Source of the DNA: Phototrophicus methaneseepsis
Lineage (GTDB): Bacteria > Chloroflexota > Anaerolineae > Aggregatilineales > Phototrophicaceae
Assembly (NCBI RefSeq): GCF_015500095.1
Contig: NZ_CP062983.1
Span: forward strand, 434,001 to 498,000
DNA length: 64,000 bases
Direction of reading: 5' to 3'
Part shown: positions 24,597 through 34,210 of the stretch, in pieces
Numbering within the stretch: position 1 is the first letter of the stretch
How the letters are laid out: every line of letters starts with the position of its first letter
Made by a program: the position numbers and the translations under genes
Notes under the pieces: model-generated
Told to the model about the DNA's origin: nothing
Seen by the model: only the letters and a program-made list of their open reading frames with translations
Database searches by the model: none

Positions 24597-25877
24597 ATGC
24601 ACTTCCCACGTACCAAACAATTCTGGGCTGTTGGGCTCGGCCATATGGCAAACGACATCATGATGACGATGGGCGTTGTCCTGCTGACGTTCCTGAGCGG
24701 CAGTCTTCTGCCCATGACCAATACCCAAATCGGCCTTGCTGTCAGCAGCCAACAACTCGCAGGCGCGCTCAGCCAGCCATTTTTTGGCGGCATCGCTGAT
24801 AAACGCGGCGGGCGCTGGGTGGGCGCAGGCGGACTTATCGGCACAGCAGTGGCTTTCTTATTGACGATCATCATGGCTGCGACAACGCACAATTACGTCC
24901 TGATGTTGATCCCGTTTGTGATCCAGGGCCTGGGCAGTGGGGCTGTGCACCCTGTCGGCATGTTGAACGCAGCCGAGAGCGACCATACACGCGTCGCGAG
25001 CAACATGTCCTATTTCTTCCTGATGGGCCAGTTTGGCGGGGCGATTGGCCCCCTATTGCTGGGTATCCTGTTAGATGCCGCCAATGTGTCGCCCCTGGTA
25101 CAGATCACGCAGGCACTCAATATTCCCTGGTTATTCACAGTACAAACCCATATTGAGCCCGTCTTCCTGGTACCCCTCCTTGCATTACCTTCCATCATTA
25201 TGATGACGCGCAATATCCCCATGCGGGACCATGTACACGAAGCACGGCCCAAACGCACACAGGAAAAAGACGCTGCTCCAGTTTCCCTATTACGTGTTGC
25301 GGCCCCTTTCATCGCGCTAACGCTGATGGTCATCCTGCGCGCCCTGGCACATCCTGGCAGCGTGAACTTTATTCCGGTGCTCTTCCAGCAAAAGGGCTGG
25401 TCCCCGGCACAATATGGCGCGATTACGAGCGTCTTTTGGGTGGCATCCGGCATCAGCGGCGTGGTCTTCGGCAATCTGGCGGATCGCTATGATCGGCGGC
25501 GGGTCATCACAGCCAGCTTACTCCTGGCGGCCCCGGCGTTCTTTTTGCTCCCTATCACAGATGGCGTGTTCGCCTTCGGGCTGGCGATTGCAGCAGGCGG
25601 CTTCGTCGGGGGGTCACACAGCATCATTGTGGTGCTGGCGCAAGATTTAATCCCTGTGGGCAAGGGGATGGCTGGCGGTGCCGTGCTCGGCTTTATTTTT
25701 GGGGCGGGGGCCTTCGGCAGTTTGATTATCGGCACACTGTCGGATAGTATCACCCTGGGAACGACATTCCAGCTCGTCGCCGTGACCACAGCAGCCAGCG
25801 GCATCATCGCGCTATTCCTGCCACGGCCCGCATCACAGGAAGAAAACGACCTGGAGACGGAGCCAGAACCCGTATAA
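24597..25877 (+). CDS. MFS transporter, fosmidomycin-resistance type
   Basis: 426 residues from the ATG at 24597 (TAGAGAG just upstream); an in-frame ATG nine codons earlier is the alternative. Twelve hydrophobic helices in two halves are separated by a charged loop near 205-225 (HEARPKRTQEKDA). The loop between helices 2 and 3 has the MFS motif GGIADKRGGRWVG, and its counterpart in the second half is GNLADRYDRRRV. Opening TKQFWAVGLGHMANDIMM resembles the Fsr/fosmidomycin-resistance subfamily of drug or sugar exporters. The substrate is not known. Confidence 0.88.
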   Translation: MHFPRTKQFWAVGLGHMANDIMMTMGVVLLTFLSGSLLPMTNTQIGLAVSSQQLAGALSQPFFGGIADKRGGRWVGAGGLIGTAVAFLLTIIMAATTHNYVLMLIPFVIQGLGSGAVHPVGMLNAAESDHTRVASNMSYFFLMGQFGGAIGPLLLGILLDAANVSPLVQITQALNIPWLFTVQTHIEPVFLVPLLALPSIIMMTRNIPMRDHVHEARPKRTQEKDAAPVSLLRVAAPFIALTLMVILRALAHPGSVNFIPVLFQQKGWSPAQYGAITSVFWVASGISGVVFGNLADRYDRRRVITASLLLAAPAFFLLPITDGVFAFGLAIAAGGFVGGSHSIIVVLAQDLIPVGKGMAGGAVLGFIFGAGAFGSLIIGTLSDSITLGTTFQLVAVTTAASGIIALFLPRPASQEENDLETEPEPV

Positions 25878-25902
25878 GGCGGTAGCCACTTCACCCACAT
25901 AG

Positions 25903-26532
25903 CTATTTATAAGGATCACTAAGCGGGTTAGCCCCACTGATTTCGAATATTTTTTGTCGGTCGAGCCATTGCATAGCAATGTATTCTTTTATTTCATTTA
26001 TAGATGTACAAATCTTATCATCGTTGGGATTCGTAATAGCATATGGTCCGCCCGGAAAACGTATTACAAAGTAGGGTTCTTGCCTTATCACATCATTTCC
26101 ATCTTGTTGACCACAATTCATTTCAATGACGATGCAGTCATAGATATAATTATCAGATAATGTAGGGTATCCCACCATACAGCTTGAAGAATGTGGCTGA
26201 TAAGAATAACCTTGTTTAACATACGGATATTCTTGTGCAGAATTCATCGTCCATATGCCATCCTTAGACTTATATCCATACCACATGTCTAAGCGAGCAC
26301 TATCTTCCCACACAGACAAAACAAAACGTTCTCTTGCGCTTGAATCACCATCAAAGCGTTTCTTTTTTGTCGTTTGTTCATACCCCTTCCAACCATCTCG
26401 CCCGACTTCCCTGAGTAAGGAAATTAACAGAGGAATCTGCTGTTTTTTGAAATCATGGCAATTTTGCAGGGCAAAATTCTCATTTTCTATTTTTTGTTTT
26501 CTCTTGTCCTCAGCATCACGCATCCAAGTCAT
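25903..26532 (-). CDS. AT-rich orphan protein of unknown function
   Basis: 209 residues that I do not recognise. The first 60 are charged and helical (EDKRKQKIENENFAL), followed by a beta-rich, Tyr/Trp-rich region (LDMWYGYKSKDGIWTMN) with no known motif. There is no signal peptide or membrane helix. The gene is strikingly AT-rich and uses A/T-ending codons unlike its neighbours, the usual sign of horizontal arrival. It sits alone between an MFS gene and a hydrolase. Confidence 0.65.
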   Translation of the reverse strand: MTWMRDAEDKRKQKIENENFALQNCHDFKKQQIPLLISLLREVGRDGWKGYEQTTKKKRFDGDSSARERFVLSVWEDSARLDMWYGYKSKDGIWTMNSAQEYPYVKQGYSYQPHSSSCMVGYPTLSDNYIYDCIVIEMNCGQQDGNDVIRQEPYFVIRFPGGPYAITNPNDDKICTSINEIKEYIAMQWLDRQKIFEISGANPLSDPYK

Positions 26533-26627
26533 TTGATGTTTCTCTCATATATTTTTGTTAGATACTATAATATTAGCTAACTTTGGCTGTGTAGTCACTG
26601 AATTTTGATAATATGAGAGGAACGACC

Positions 26628-27248
26628 ATGACCCTGACATATGATACGCTCAGCATCACAGCAGAAGATGGTACCATCCTGACGCATGGGTATGACCACC
26701 ATATGCCGCGTAACCATGATGCCCTTGTTGTCATGCTGCCAGGGCGTGGCTACCTGAACAGCCATCCCCTACTGCACTTCATCCGCTTGATCTCGCTACA
26801 GCATCAACGCGATGTCCTCGCCGTGAACTATCGCTTTCATCAGACAAACAGCGATGTCAACCCGGAAGACCTCTCTAAAGTCTATGCAGAAAGCGTCGAA
26901 GCCATTCAGAAAGTGGCACCAGATTACAAAGAAGTTATCATTGTGGCTAAATCCATGGGGACGCCGATTGCGGCTTCGCTCATCGGGCAGTTAAGTGGGT
27001 TACGCTTGTTGATGCTCACGCCCATTGGCACCGCCGTTGCTGATGCCAGCGGCACCCCTATGCTGGCGATTATCGGCACGGCTGACCAGGCTTACGCGCC
27101 AGAAGCCGTCAGAAACACGGATACCACTACCTGGAAAGTCTATGATGGGCTGAATCACGGCTTGCAATACGGTGGCGATTGGCGCGCTTCCGTCAATGTG
27201 CTGCCAGATATTCTGCAATCGTGCGAAGATTTCATCCTGGGGAAGTAA
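26628..27248 (+). CDS. Alpha/beta hydrolase-like protein
   Basis: 206 residues from the ATG at 26628, which GAGAGGA precedes; an earlier ATG lacks such a site. The nucleophile elbow is VAKSMGTP near 109 (a G-x-S-x-G variant with Ala in the first place), the acid is in the loop GTADQAY near 153, and the histidine in NHGLQYGG near 181. This spacing fits a small serine hydrolase of the dienelactone-hydrolase or acyl-esterase style. No neighbours point to a substrate. Confidence 0.72.
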   Translation: MTLTYDTLSITAEDGTILTHGYDHHMPRNHDALVVMLPGRGYLNSHPLLHFIRLISLQHQRDVLAVNYRFHQTNSDVNPEDLSKVYAESVEAIQKVAPDYKEVIIVAKSMGTPIAASLIGQLSGLRLLMLTPIGTAVADASGTPMLAIIGTADQAYAPEAVRNTDTTTWKVYDGLNHGLQYGGDWRASVNVLPDILQSCEDFILGK

Positions 27249-27346
27249 GCGCGTCAGGCCCTTAAGTGGCGATTTTGCACATTCAGGTTTTGAGCATCCG
27301 GGCATGGCGTTAATCAAGCGAGGATACGGATTGGCAGGGAGGGCTT

Positions 27347-28384
27347 ATGTCGTTCGATTCTTTTTTCTCGTCGTCTTTTCCGTCTGGTGGAGCACCCCCG
27401 CCATCGCCAACTGAACCCCCTGCCCAGCAGCCAGAGGCCAGAGCATCCAAAGACGAAGGCCTCATCAAAACCATACAGAATTTCATTGCGATGCTGGTCG
27501 CTTTCGGTGCTATCCTCACCGCGACGGGCTTTGTCGTCGTCAACACCTTCCTGAACCAGTACACTGACCTGCACGGCTACAATGTGCTCTCGACAACATA
27601 TCTGACAGGTGGGGTGGGTCTGCTGCTGGCCTTCTTCGCATTAGCCACCTTGTTATTCGTGATCTTCATGATTTCATTCGTGGTGCGTATCCTGATTTTC
27701 ATCCTCATTGCCCGCCTGACGCATATCGACCAACCTCCAACAGAAAACTCGCCTAACCCAAGCCGCGCATCGCGGACGATAAGAGCCATCTCCAACGGGT
27801 TGATCTTCATCCTGTTCTTTGTCGTCGCCGCAGAAGCCATTGGAGTCAATCGGTTACTGCAAGTAGCCGGGCTGATTATTCCGTTCCTGGGTGCATTGAT
27901 TCTTTTATATCTGCTGAACCTGTTTATGGTCGTCTTTTCCGTAGGGCGCTTCTGGCTTCGGTTTGTGGAGCAGCCATTCAGCATCTATGGAGTCATTGTG
28001 CTGGTAATCCTTGTGGGGTTGTTTTCCTTGAGCGGCTACATCTATTCCCAGACGATTTATGGCACGATTGATCGCTCGATTGGCGGCGGCAAGCCCGCGA
28101 CAGCGGTCCTCATCTATGCCGGGGATGACGAAGCCGTGACCCGCATCAGCCAGATTGTATCGCCCAACCAGCAAAACGCACCGCTGTGCATCCTGAGCGA
28201 ACTCAACGATGGCTATCTCATCTATAACCCGGCTACCCTGCAAACCATCGCCCTACAGGATGCTGCCATCCTCGCTTTACAGGATACCGCGCAACCAGTC
28301 GACTGCAGCCCGCCAGATCGCAATGCGACCCCGCTAACCCCGATACCACCGACGCCCACGCCCTCCGTGACGCATACACCTTAA
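27347..28384 (+). CDS. Multi-pass membrane protein of unknown function
   Basis: 345 residues. A Pro/Ser-rich N-terminal tail (about 1-38) precedes helices at about 45-65, 82-118, 143-168, 170-200 and 220-240. A folded C-terminal part (about 245-315) follows, then a PTPTPP-style tail. GGGAGGG is a good ribosome site. The C-terminal domain reads TAVLIYAGDDEAVTRIS and LNDGYLIYNPAT, suggesting a small extracytoplasmic sensor or structural domain, but I cannot place it in a family. A terminator follows seven bases after the stop. Confidence 0.7.
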   Translation: MSFDSFFSSSFPSGGAPPPSPTEPPAQQPEARASKDEGLIKTIQNFIAMLVAFGAILTATGFVVVNTFLNQYTDLHGYNVLSTTYLTGGVGLLLAFFALATLLFVIFMISFVVRILIFILIARLTHIDQPPTENSPNPSRASRTIRAISNGLIFILFFVVAAEAIGVNRLLQVAGLIIPFLGALILLYLLNLFMVVFSVGRFWLRFVEQPFSIYGVIVLVILVGLFSLSGYIYSQTIYGTIDRSIGGGKPATAVLIYAGDDEAVTRISQIVSPNQQNAPLCILSELNDGYLIYNPATLQTIALQDAAILALQDTAQPVDCSPPDRNATPLTPIPPTPTPSVTHTP

Positions 28385-28390
28385 GAATAC

Positions 28391-28417
28391 AAAAGGCACG
28401 CCGCAAGTCGTGCCTTT
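28391..28417. terminator. Bidirectional hairpin terminator
   Basis: AAAGGCACG pairs with CGTGCCTTT (28392-28400, 28409-28417) between convergent genes; A and T runs within the stem ends allow use in both directions. Confidence 0.75.
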
Positions 28418-28451
28418 CGAAGTTATTTGTTTATGGACTGCCCCTGTGCAG

Positions 28452-29876
28452 CTATTGCAGCACGGCGCGGATCGCGTTACAGGACGGGCAGCTATTGTTC
28501 GGACGGACAATCGCATAACCAGCCTGCGGGTCATCACCATACGTGGTGTTATCGACATTCCAGACGACCAGCAAACGGACGCGACCACTGTTCTTAGCGG
28601 ATTGTACAGACTGTGCCAACCACTCAGCCTGATTCGCCAGGGTGGTCCCTGCGGCCCAGGAGTAGCTATCTGGCAATGCCGGGTAACCTTCGCTGGTCAG
28701 GTAGCCCAATTCTGTAAAGCACAGCGATTTACCAGGGAAGGTGCCTGCATACAGGTTCACCATGCGGGGATAGTACCAGCTATAGTGACCGCTGCTGCCA
28801 ACAGGTGCGCCGGAGCTAACCAGCGGCGAGGTGATGCCTGCGTTGTAATGAATACCCACGCAATCCATATAATTGGCTGCGCCTGCGTTCGCCATCTGCT
28901 GGATGAAGACATTATCGTCACAGCCTGCGGCCTGGCAGCCACCAAAGAAGCCCGTCGGCGTGGGCGCACCACTGATAACCAGCGTGTTGCCATTGCGGCT
29001 CTTGATAGCCTGATAAGCTGCGCGGAGCATCTGCGTATAGGCACCGCCACTGACGAGGCCATTCGGCCATTCACGGTCGATATTCGGCTCATTCCAGACT
29101 TCGATGCCATCTGCACCCGCAGCAGCGACTTCACCCAGGAAGTTAGCGAAGTCCTGATAATACTGGGTGGGGTTGGCCGCGATCTGGGACGGATTACCGA
29201 CCACGCTCAACAGAACTTTAAAGCCCTTAGCATGCGCATCATCGATCATGGCTTTGGCTGTATCAACGCCGCCACCGTTCCATACAAGCTGACGCTTGGC
29301 CCAGGTCATGCCTGTATCCTGCATCAACTGCGGCATATTGAAGGCGAAGACATGCCCGCCTAATTCAAAGCTGGCGTTAGTCGGTGGTGGGGTGCTATCG
29401 CCATCACCAGGAGCAGGCGTTGGCGTTGTGGGCGGTGTACCGCTACTACCTGGGATAATCAACTGCTGCCCCGGATAAATCAGATTGGGGTTGGCGATGT
29501 TATTCGCCGCAGCAATTGCGGACCACGTTGTGCCGAAGCGGGCCGCAATCCGGCTGAGCGTATCACCCGGCTGCACGGTATAAACCCCGCCAGAAGGTGC
29601 CTCAGTCGCAGGCGGCTCGTCAGTCGGTGGGGTACCCGTCCCGCCAGGGATGACGAGTTGCTGACCGACGTAAACCAGGTTGACGTTCGAGATGCCATTT
29701 GCAGACGCAATAGCACCGATGGAAACGCCATAGCGCAACGAAATCCGGTATAAGTTTTCCCCAGGCTGCACGACGTGGATGAGCTGACCTTCCTGGGCGG
29801 CAGCAGCAAAACTCACGCTCATGAACAGCGTCAGCAGTGCCAGCAATGCAATCGAAGTGCGCAGTACATTCCGCAT
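28452..29876 (-). CDS. Secreted LysM protein with a glycoside hydrolase-like domain
   Basis: 474 residues from the ATG at 29876 (AAAGAGAG upstream; a TTG five codons earlier is also in frame). A signal peptide (LRTSIALLALLTLFMSVSFAAAA) leads to two LysM repeats, each ending in GQQLVIPGG or GQQLIIPGS, that bind peptidoglycan or chitin. A Thr/Pro linker (TPPTTPTPAPGDGDS) and a catalytic TIM-barrel-like domain follow. VWNEPN near 268 supplies a likely acid/base Glu and CFTELGY near 400 a likely nucleophile, as in clan GH-A hydrolases (GH5/GH39-like). The enzyme would act on cell-wall or extracellular polysaccharide. Exact GH family undetermined. Confidence 0.85.
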   Translation of the reverse strand: MRNVLRTSIALLALLTLFMSVSFAAAAQEGQLIHVVQPGENLYRISLRYGVSIGAIASANGISNVNLVYVGQQLVIPGGTGTPPTDEPPATEAPSGGVYTVQPGDTLSRIAARFGTTWSAIAAANNIANPNLIYPGQQLIIPGSSGTPPTTPTPAPGDGDSTPPPTNASFELGGHVFAFNMPQLMQDTGMTWAKRQLVWNGGGVDTAKAMIDDAHAKGFKVLLSVVGNPSQIAANPTQYYQDFANFLGEVAAAGADGIEVWNEPNIDREWPNGLVSGGAYTQMLRAAYQAIKSRNGNTLVISGAPTPTGFFGGCQAAGCDDNVFIQQMANAGAANYMDCVGIHYNAGITSPLVSSGAPVGSSGHYSWYYPRMVNLYAGTFPGKSLCFTELGYLTSEGYPALPDSYSWAAGTTLANQAEWLAQSVQSAKNSGRVRLLVVWNVDNTTYGDDPQAGYAIVRPNNSCPSCNAIRAVLQ

Positions 29877-30270
29877 AACGCTCTCTTTCAATATTCGTAT
29901 GAATAACCAAGCAAAATTACAGTTAGTTTATTCTAACATAGGTTAATAAACTGTGCTGACAACTTTTTCAAAGATTTTTACTATTTTGCCAGTCTTTTTT
30001 TGATCCCCTGACGATACGTCGCCCCTCATGGATGAACTCAACAATCAACGTGATGGTCCTAATGTCTATTATGACCTGATAAGAAATAAAAAGCGTCCTC
30101 TTTCATTGCAGGCAACATAACGTCATAAAGAGTTAAATTACAATGCATATAAGATAAAATCAGATACAATATTACAATCCTATAACATAGATTGTTCTTA
30201 ATTGTTTCTCCCGTAATTTTGTATAATATAAGAAATATAGCGATATATACGGCATCAGATGGGGGAGAAA
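29877..30270. other. AT-rich divergent intergenic region
   Basis: 394 bases. An 8-base inverted repeat, AGTTTATT/AATAAACT (29925-29932 and 29945-29952), lies 50-75 bases before the LysM gene start and could be an operator. The rest is AT-rich, and GGGGGAG before 30271 sets the STAS-like start. No RNA gene seen. Confidence 0.45.
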
Positions 30271-30675
30271 ATGGCTATTACGACCTTTTGGGTGAAGCAA
30301 GAAAAGTCCATTATTCGCATTCATCTTAAGGGAAACTGGCAGTACGAAGACCTCATGCAGGCGGTCCATGATATGAAGCTGGATATTCAACGCCTGTCCG
30401 CCCCGGCGCATATCGTCATAGAGTTTGATTCCAATCGTCGTATCCCACGCAGCATCCTTTCCATGCTTTCTTATGCCTTGCAACAATTACCCGATAACAT
30501 TGGCTCTGTCACCATCGTCACCAATGGCAATGCCTTCATCAACGCCATTGTCCGCGTCGCAGATCGGCTGCATCCCTTCGTTGGCTGCGGCTTGCAACTC
30601 GCCAATGATTATGATGAGGCTTACCAACGTTTGAAGCAATTTCCTGTAGGGAGCATGTTACGCCCGACTGCCTGA
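30271..30675 (+). CDS. Small STAS-like (SpoIIAA-type) protein
   Basis: 134 residues from the ATG at 30271, next to GGGGGAG; an ATG four codons earlier has no ribosome site. The alternation ITTFWVKQEKSIIRIHLKGNW, YEDLMQAVHDM, PAHIVIEFDSN, RSILSMLSYAL, SVTIVTN, AIVRVADRL is a beta-alpha pattern matching the STAS or anti-anti-sigma fold. Three other proteins of similar size and fold are in this window (38953, 57688, 58159). No clear phospho-serine box (D-x-S) is seen. Such proteins usually pass partner-switching signals; that is inference. Confidence 0.6.
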   Translation: MAITTFWVKQEKSIIRIHLKGNWQYEDLMQAVHDMKLDIQRLSAPAHIVIEFDSNRRIPRSILSMLSYALQQLPDNIGSVTIVTNGNAFINAIVRVADRLHPFVGCGLQLANDYDEAYQRLKQFPVGSMLRPTA

Positions 30676-31004
30676 TCGTCACACATTCAAAAAAGCATAT
30701 GTTAAAAATCACACTTTAAAAATAAATCAAAGACACTTCATAGAAGGCAAGCAGAATAACCCCAATATTCTGCCAACCAGATGCACCACTCTTATGCACT
30801 ATAGCACCACCCTTTAGCACCACCTTTCTGGCAACACAAAGCGCATCCTCATGGGTGCGCTTTGTGGTTCTGTTTGTGGTTCTGGATGAGGGTTCGCATA
30901 AGGATTCTACGATGCGCAGGCCGCCCTCACTGCAAGCTGGCGACGCAGGGTTATGATTTACGTTATAATCTAAGCATTATTGGGACTCTTGCTAAGGAGA
31001 CCTT
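30676..31004. other. Intergenic region with -10 element for the deacetylase gene
   Basis: 329 bases. TAGCACCAC occurs twice in tandem near 30801-30822. A TATAAT at 30964-30969 is followed by AAGGAGA before the ATG at 31005, which sets the start of the downstream gene. Confidence 0.45.
30835..30866 (+). terminator. Hairpin, probable terminator of the STAS-like gene
   Basis: CACAAAGCGCA pairs exactly with TGCGCTTTGTG around a ten-base loop. The T-tract is weak (GTTCTGTTTGTGG). Confidence 0.6.
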
Positions 31005-31838
31005 ATGCCTAAATTTCTCATTGTGAATTCAGATGATTTTGGCATTTCCCCAGGCGTCAACCGAGGTATCTTAGAAGCCCATCACAACGGCATCGTGACC
31101 TCAACCACAACCATGGTCAACATGCCCGCCGCAGCCGAGGGCATTGAAAAAGCACACCAATCCGCGCCAAAGTTGGGGCTGGGGCTGCACTTCAACCTAT
31201 CTTTTGGGGCCCCTGTGAGTGCGCCGGAGGAGGTGCCCAGCCTCGTCACAGAAGACGGCACCTTCGTTTCAGACTATCCGCAGCTTATGGAGAAAATGGC
31301 GCATTTTGACCCGGCAGAGGTTGAGCGCGAGCTAAACGCGCAATTCCTGCGGTTTATCCGCCTGGCTGGTACCCCGCCCGACCACATCGACAGCCATCAT
31401 GGTATTACCTATTTTCATCCGGCTGGCCTGAATACGATGTTGGAGCTTGCTAAAGAATATCATCTGCCCATCCGGCGGCTGGCACGCCCGGAGCCTATTG
31501 ATGGCAGCGAACAGCCAGCCAGCGCTGAACACACGTTAACAAACGAGTTGACGGCGATTATCGAAAAATATGGTCAGCCCCGCCAGCCGGACCGCCTGCT
31601 AGACTTGATCTTTGATTTTGAAACAGGGGATCGGTTGGAGCCGCTGAAAGCTGGGCTGAAAAATTTACCAGAGGGCTACAGCGAGCTGTTGGTACACGTT
31701 GGCTATGCAGAAGGCCTGACGGAAGCCTATACCACCCAGCGAGAAGAAGAACTCACGGCCATCACCGACCCCTCTTTGAAAGCGATTATTGAATCCGAAG
31801 GCATCGAACTCATCACCTTTGCCGAGTTGCCGCTTTAG
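31005..31838 (+). CDS. YdjC/ChbG-family carbohydrate deacetylase
   Basis: 277 residues. The start FLIVNSDDFGISPGVNRGI is the family signature (Asp-Asp pair), LGLGLHFNLSFG carries a metal His, and DHIDSHHGITYFHP near 127 another metal-site group. ChbG/YdjC enzymes remove N-acetyl groups from chitooligosaccharides or similar sugars and also occur in lipid or hopanoid pathways (HpnK). AAGGAGA is an optimal ribosome site, and TATAAT at 30964 a likely -10. Substrate unknown. Confidence 0.9.
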   Translation: MPKFLIVNSDDFGISPGVNRGILEAHHNGIVTSTTTMVNMPAAAEGIEKAHQSAPKLGLGLHFNLSFGAPVSAPEEVPSLVTEDGTFVSDYPQLMEKMAHFDPAEVERELNAQFLRFIRLAGTPPDHIDSHHGITYFHPAGLNTMLELAKEYHLPIRRLARPEPIDGSEQPASAEHTLTNELTAIIEKYGQPRQPDRLLDLIFDFETGDRLEPLKAGLKNLPEGYSELLVHVGYAEGLTEAYTTQREEELTAITDPSLKAIIESEGIELITFAELPL

Positions 31839-31855
31839 GCCCTATTTTGAAACAA

Positions 31856-31882
31856 CAGTGGCACACAATTTGTGTGCCACTG
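31856..31882. terminator. Perfect palindrome between convergent genes
   Basis: CAGTGGCACACAA and TTGTGTGCCACTG surround a single T (31856-31882). Its position 18 bases after the deacetylase stop and 34 bases from the glycogen-debranching stop fits a shared terminator, although T-tracts are short. Confidence 0.6.
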
Positions 31883-31915
31883 CATGGATGAGGTTCTGGA
31901 TTCAACGTAACAGGG

Positions 31916-33889
31916 TCAACGCTCCGCAAGCTTGCGATAGGTACGCAGCACTTCTGCAACGGTCCATGCCTGGGCGAAGGCCGCGCGCGGCGTATGCGGG
32001 GGGTCCCCATCGAAGATTTCATTCATACTGCCAATGCAATCCGCTGTGCCGAGATGGACCAGGAGCGGCTTCAAAAAGGCCTTTGCACGTTCACGATCTT
32101 CATACGCGCGGGCATATGCCTCTACAAATGGGCCAATCAGCCATCCCCACACAGGCCCCTGATGATAGACAGAATCGCGTTCGTAGGCATCGCCACCATA
32201 TGTACCCGCATAAGCTGCATCTTTAGGTGATAAGCTGCGCAAGCCATAAGACGTCAGCAAATCCCGCGCACACACATCGACCACACCTTTTTGCTGCTCT
32301 GGCGTCAGGGGTGTATGCGGCAGCGAAACGGCGAAAATCTGATTCGGACGGATGGTGGCGTCATGGCCTTCTGGCCCGTCGATGACATCATAACAATAGC
32401 CACCTTCGCCATACCAAAAGCGCTCAAAATGGTCTGCGGTTTTGATGGCTGCCGTATCATATTCATCTGCATCCGTTTCGCCCAGGAGGCGGGCGAAATC
32501 GGCCATATGGCGCAGCGCGTTATACCATAACGCGTTGATCTCCACGGGCTTGCCTACACGCGGCGTCACAACCCATCCCTCGATTTTGGCATCCATCCAG
32601 GTGAGGTTACTGCCATCTTCCCCGGCATAGAGCAAGCCATCTTCATCATCGACATGAATATTGAAGCGAGTGCCCTTCTGGTAGAAGTGGATGATCTCTT
32701 GCAAAGCCGGGTATAGATCGCGCAGCAGGTCCATATCATGTGTGGCTTCGTAATACGCGTTGACGGCGTTGATATACCACAGCGCTGCATCGACAGTGTT
32801 GTAGCCGGGTTCGTCTTCCTCATCTGGGAAGGTATTCGGCAGCATACCCTGGCTGATATAACGCGCATAAGTACGCAGAATACCCGCAGCATCTTCATAG
32901 CGATGGGTCGCCAACGTCAGGCCCGGTAGAGCGATCATCGTATCGCGGCCCCAATCGCTGAACCACGGATAGCCCGCAATAATCGTGCGGCCCATGACGC
33001 CTTCCGCTGTCAGCCGATGCACAATGAACTGATCCGCCGCCAGCACCAGATGCGTCACTTCCGGCGGCACATCCTTCATACCGCTCTGGGCGATCAGATC
33101 CTCTTCGCGCGCTTTAAAGCGCTCATAAGCCGCATCGCCATTCAGGTCAACCTCTGGCTCCGTCGTAGCGACGAGCGTCACCGTCTCGCCAGCACCGAGC
33201 TGCGCACGTACAAAGCCGCCATAGAGGCTATCCGTCAGATCCGGCAGCCCCCGAAAAGACTCTTTACTCAGCCAATAATCCTGATACCAGGTGTGTTCAG
33301 GCTGCATATGGGCCTTATCACTTAAGAGATAGTACGGCTTGGCTTCGTAATATGCATCGACCCGCAAGCCATGTGTCACTGGCTTGATCTGCATCTTCCA
33401 GTTGCGGGCGCGCAGGATGGCATGGTGATCGCGGTATTGCAGCATAGCATGCATTTCCAGGGTCAGGGGCTTGTTGGCACTGAGCAGTGTATACTGCACA
33501 TACGTGGTATTGGTCCCGTAAGCCATCCAGACGCGCTTACGCAGCCGTGCGTCTGCAATGGCATATTCCCAGGTGGGGATGCTACCATCCAGGTAAAAGC
33601 GCTCTATAAAATGAAAGCCCTGTGGTTTGGGGTCTGTATGGTCGTACCATTGGTTGCTATAGAGATCGTAGCGTGCGCCATCATAAACGACCATTTCATC
33701 AAATTTGCTGAGCAGGGCCAATCGCCCCAGGGGCGGCTTGAGTGCTGCAATCAGATAGGCATGATAGCTGCGTGTCATCACGCCGCTGACGGTGCCAGAA
33801 GCATAACCACCGATCCCATTCGTCACGAGCCATTCACGGTTTGCAGCCGCCGCAGCTTTGTTCGTGATGTCTCGCCCTATTTCAAACAT
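31916..33889 (-). CDS. Glycogen debranching enzyme (amylo-alpha-1,6-glucosidase)
   Basis: 657 residues. The N-terminal GDE_N domain starts NREWLVTNGIGGYASGTVSGV (about 18-38), the signature of bacterial/archaeal GH133-type debranching enzymes. The C-terminal (alpha/alpha)6 barrel includes AGYPWFSDWGRDTMIALPG near 303, with the catalytic Asp, and QGPVWGWLIGPFVEAY near 587. It removes alpha-1,6 branches from glycogen or related glucan. No other glycogen gene is adjacent. The length is right for the family and no key motif is missing. Confidence 0.93.
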   Translation of the reverse strand: MFEIGRDITNKAAAAANREWLVTNGIGGYASGTVSGVMTRSYHAYLIAALKPPLGRLALLSKFDEMVVYDGARYDLYSNQWYDHTDPKPQGFHFIERFYLDGSIPTWEYAIADARLRKRVWMAYGTNTTYVQYTLLSANKPLTLEMHAMLQYRDHHAILRARNWKMQIKPVTHGLRVDAYYEAKPYYLLSDKAHMQPEHTWYQDYWLSKESFRGLPDLTDSLYGGFVRAQLGAGETVTLVATTEPEVDLNGDAAYERFKAREEDLIAQSGMKDVPPEVTHLVLAADQFIVHRLTAEGVMGRTIIAGYPWFSDWGRDTMIALPGLTLATHRYEDAAGILRTYARYISQGMLPNTFPDEEDEPGYNTVDAALWYINAVNAYYEATHDMDLLRDLYPALQEIIHFYQKGTRFNIHVDDEDGLLYAGEDGSNLTWMDAKIEGWVVTPRVGKPVEINALWYNALRHMADFARLLGETDADEYDTAAIKTADHFERFWYGEGGYCYDVIDGPEGHDATIRPNQIFAVSLPHTPLTPEQQKGVVDVCARDLLTSYGLRSLSPKDAAYAGTYGGDAYERDSVYHQGPVWGWLIGPFVEAYARAYEDRERAKAFLKPLLVHLGTADCIGSMNEIFDGDPPHTPRAAFAQAWTVAEVLRTYRKLAER

Positions 33890-34210
33890 GTGTTTGCCAG
33901 TCTCCAGAGTTAAGTTTTGTCATCGGTGAAATCAGGAGCACCATTGTTGCCTTAAGATATCATCTCGTCACATCTTGCCTGTACCATGTGCCTGTACCAC
34001 CTTGCTCTTACATCCCGCTAGTGTAACGAGACGTTGGCAACTTCGCAGTAGACAGCGCGCATCCTGCAGATTACAGTTTACATAGAATGCTCGCCATGCT
34101 CTCTCAAGAAAATCTCTCGAAAGAAGCTGATTGCCAACTCAAGCACTTTTATTCGCCCAGTGATCGAACCTATTTCATAGTGCGATCTAGCCAAGTTACA
34201 AAAAGTGAAG
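33890..34210. other. Divergent intergenic region, no gene seen
   Basis: 321 bases. A tandem decamer GCCTGTACCA occurs twice near 33977-34000. No promoter, hairpin or RNA that I could defend. Confidence 0.35.

Noticed and set aside
28410-29363. 317-codon plus-strand frame opposite the LysM-glycosidase gene
   Set aside because: Antisense to a clearly homologous gene; no motif and no ribosome site.
30801-30822. Tandem TAGCACCAC repeat near the STAS-like gene considered as a CRISPR-like array
   Set aside because: Only two nine-base units with no spacer; no cas gene anywhere in the window.
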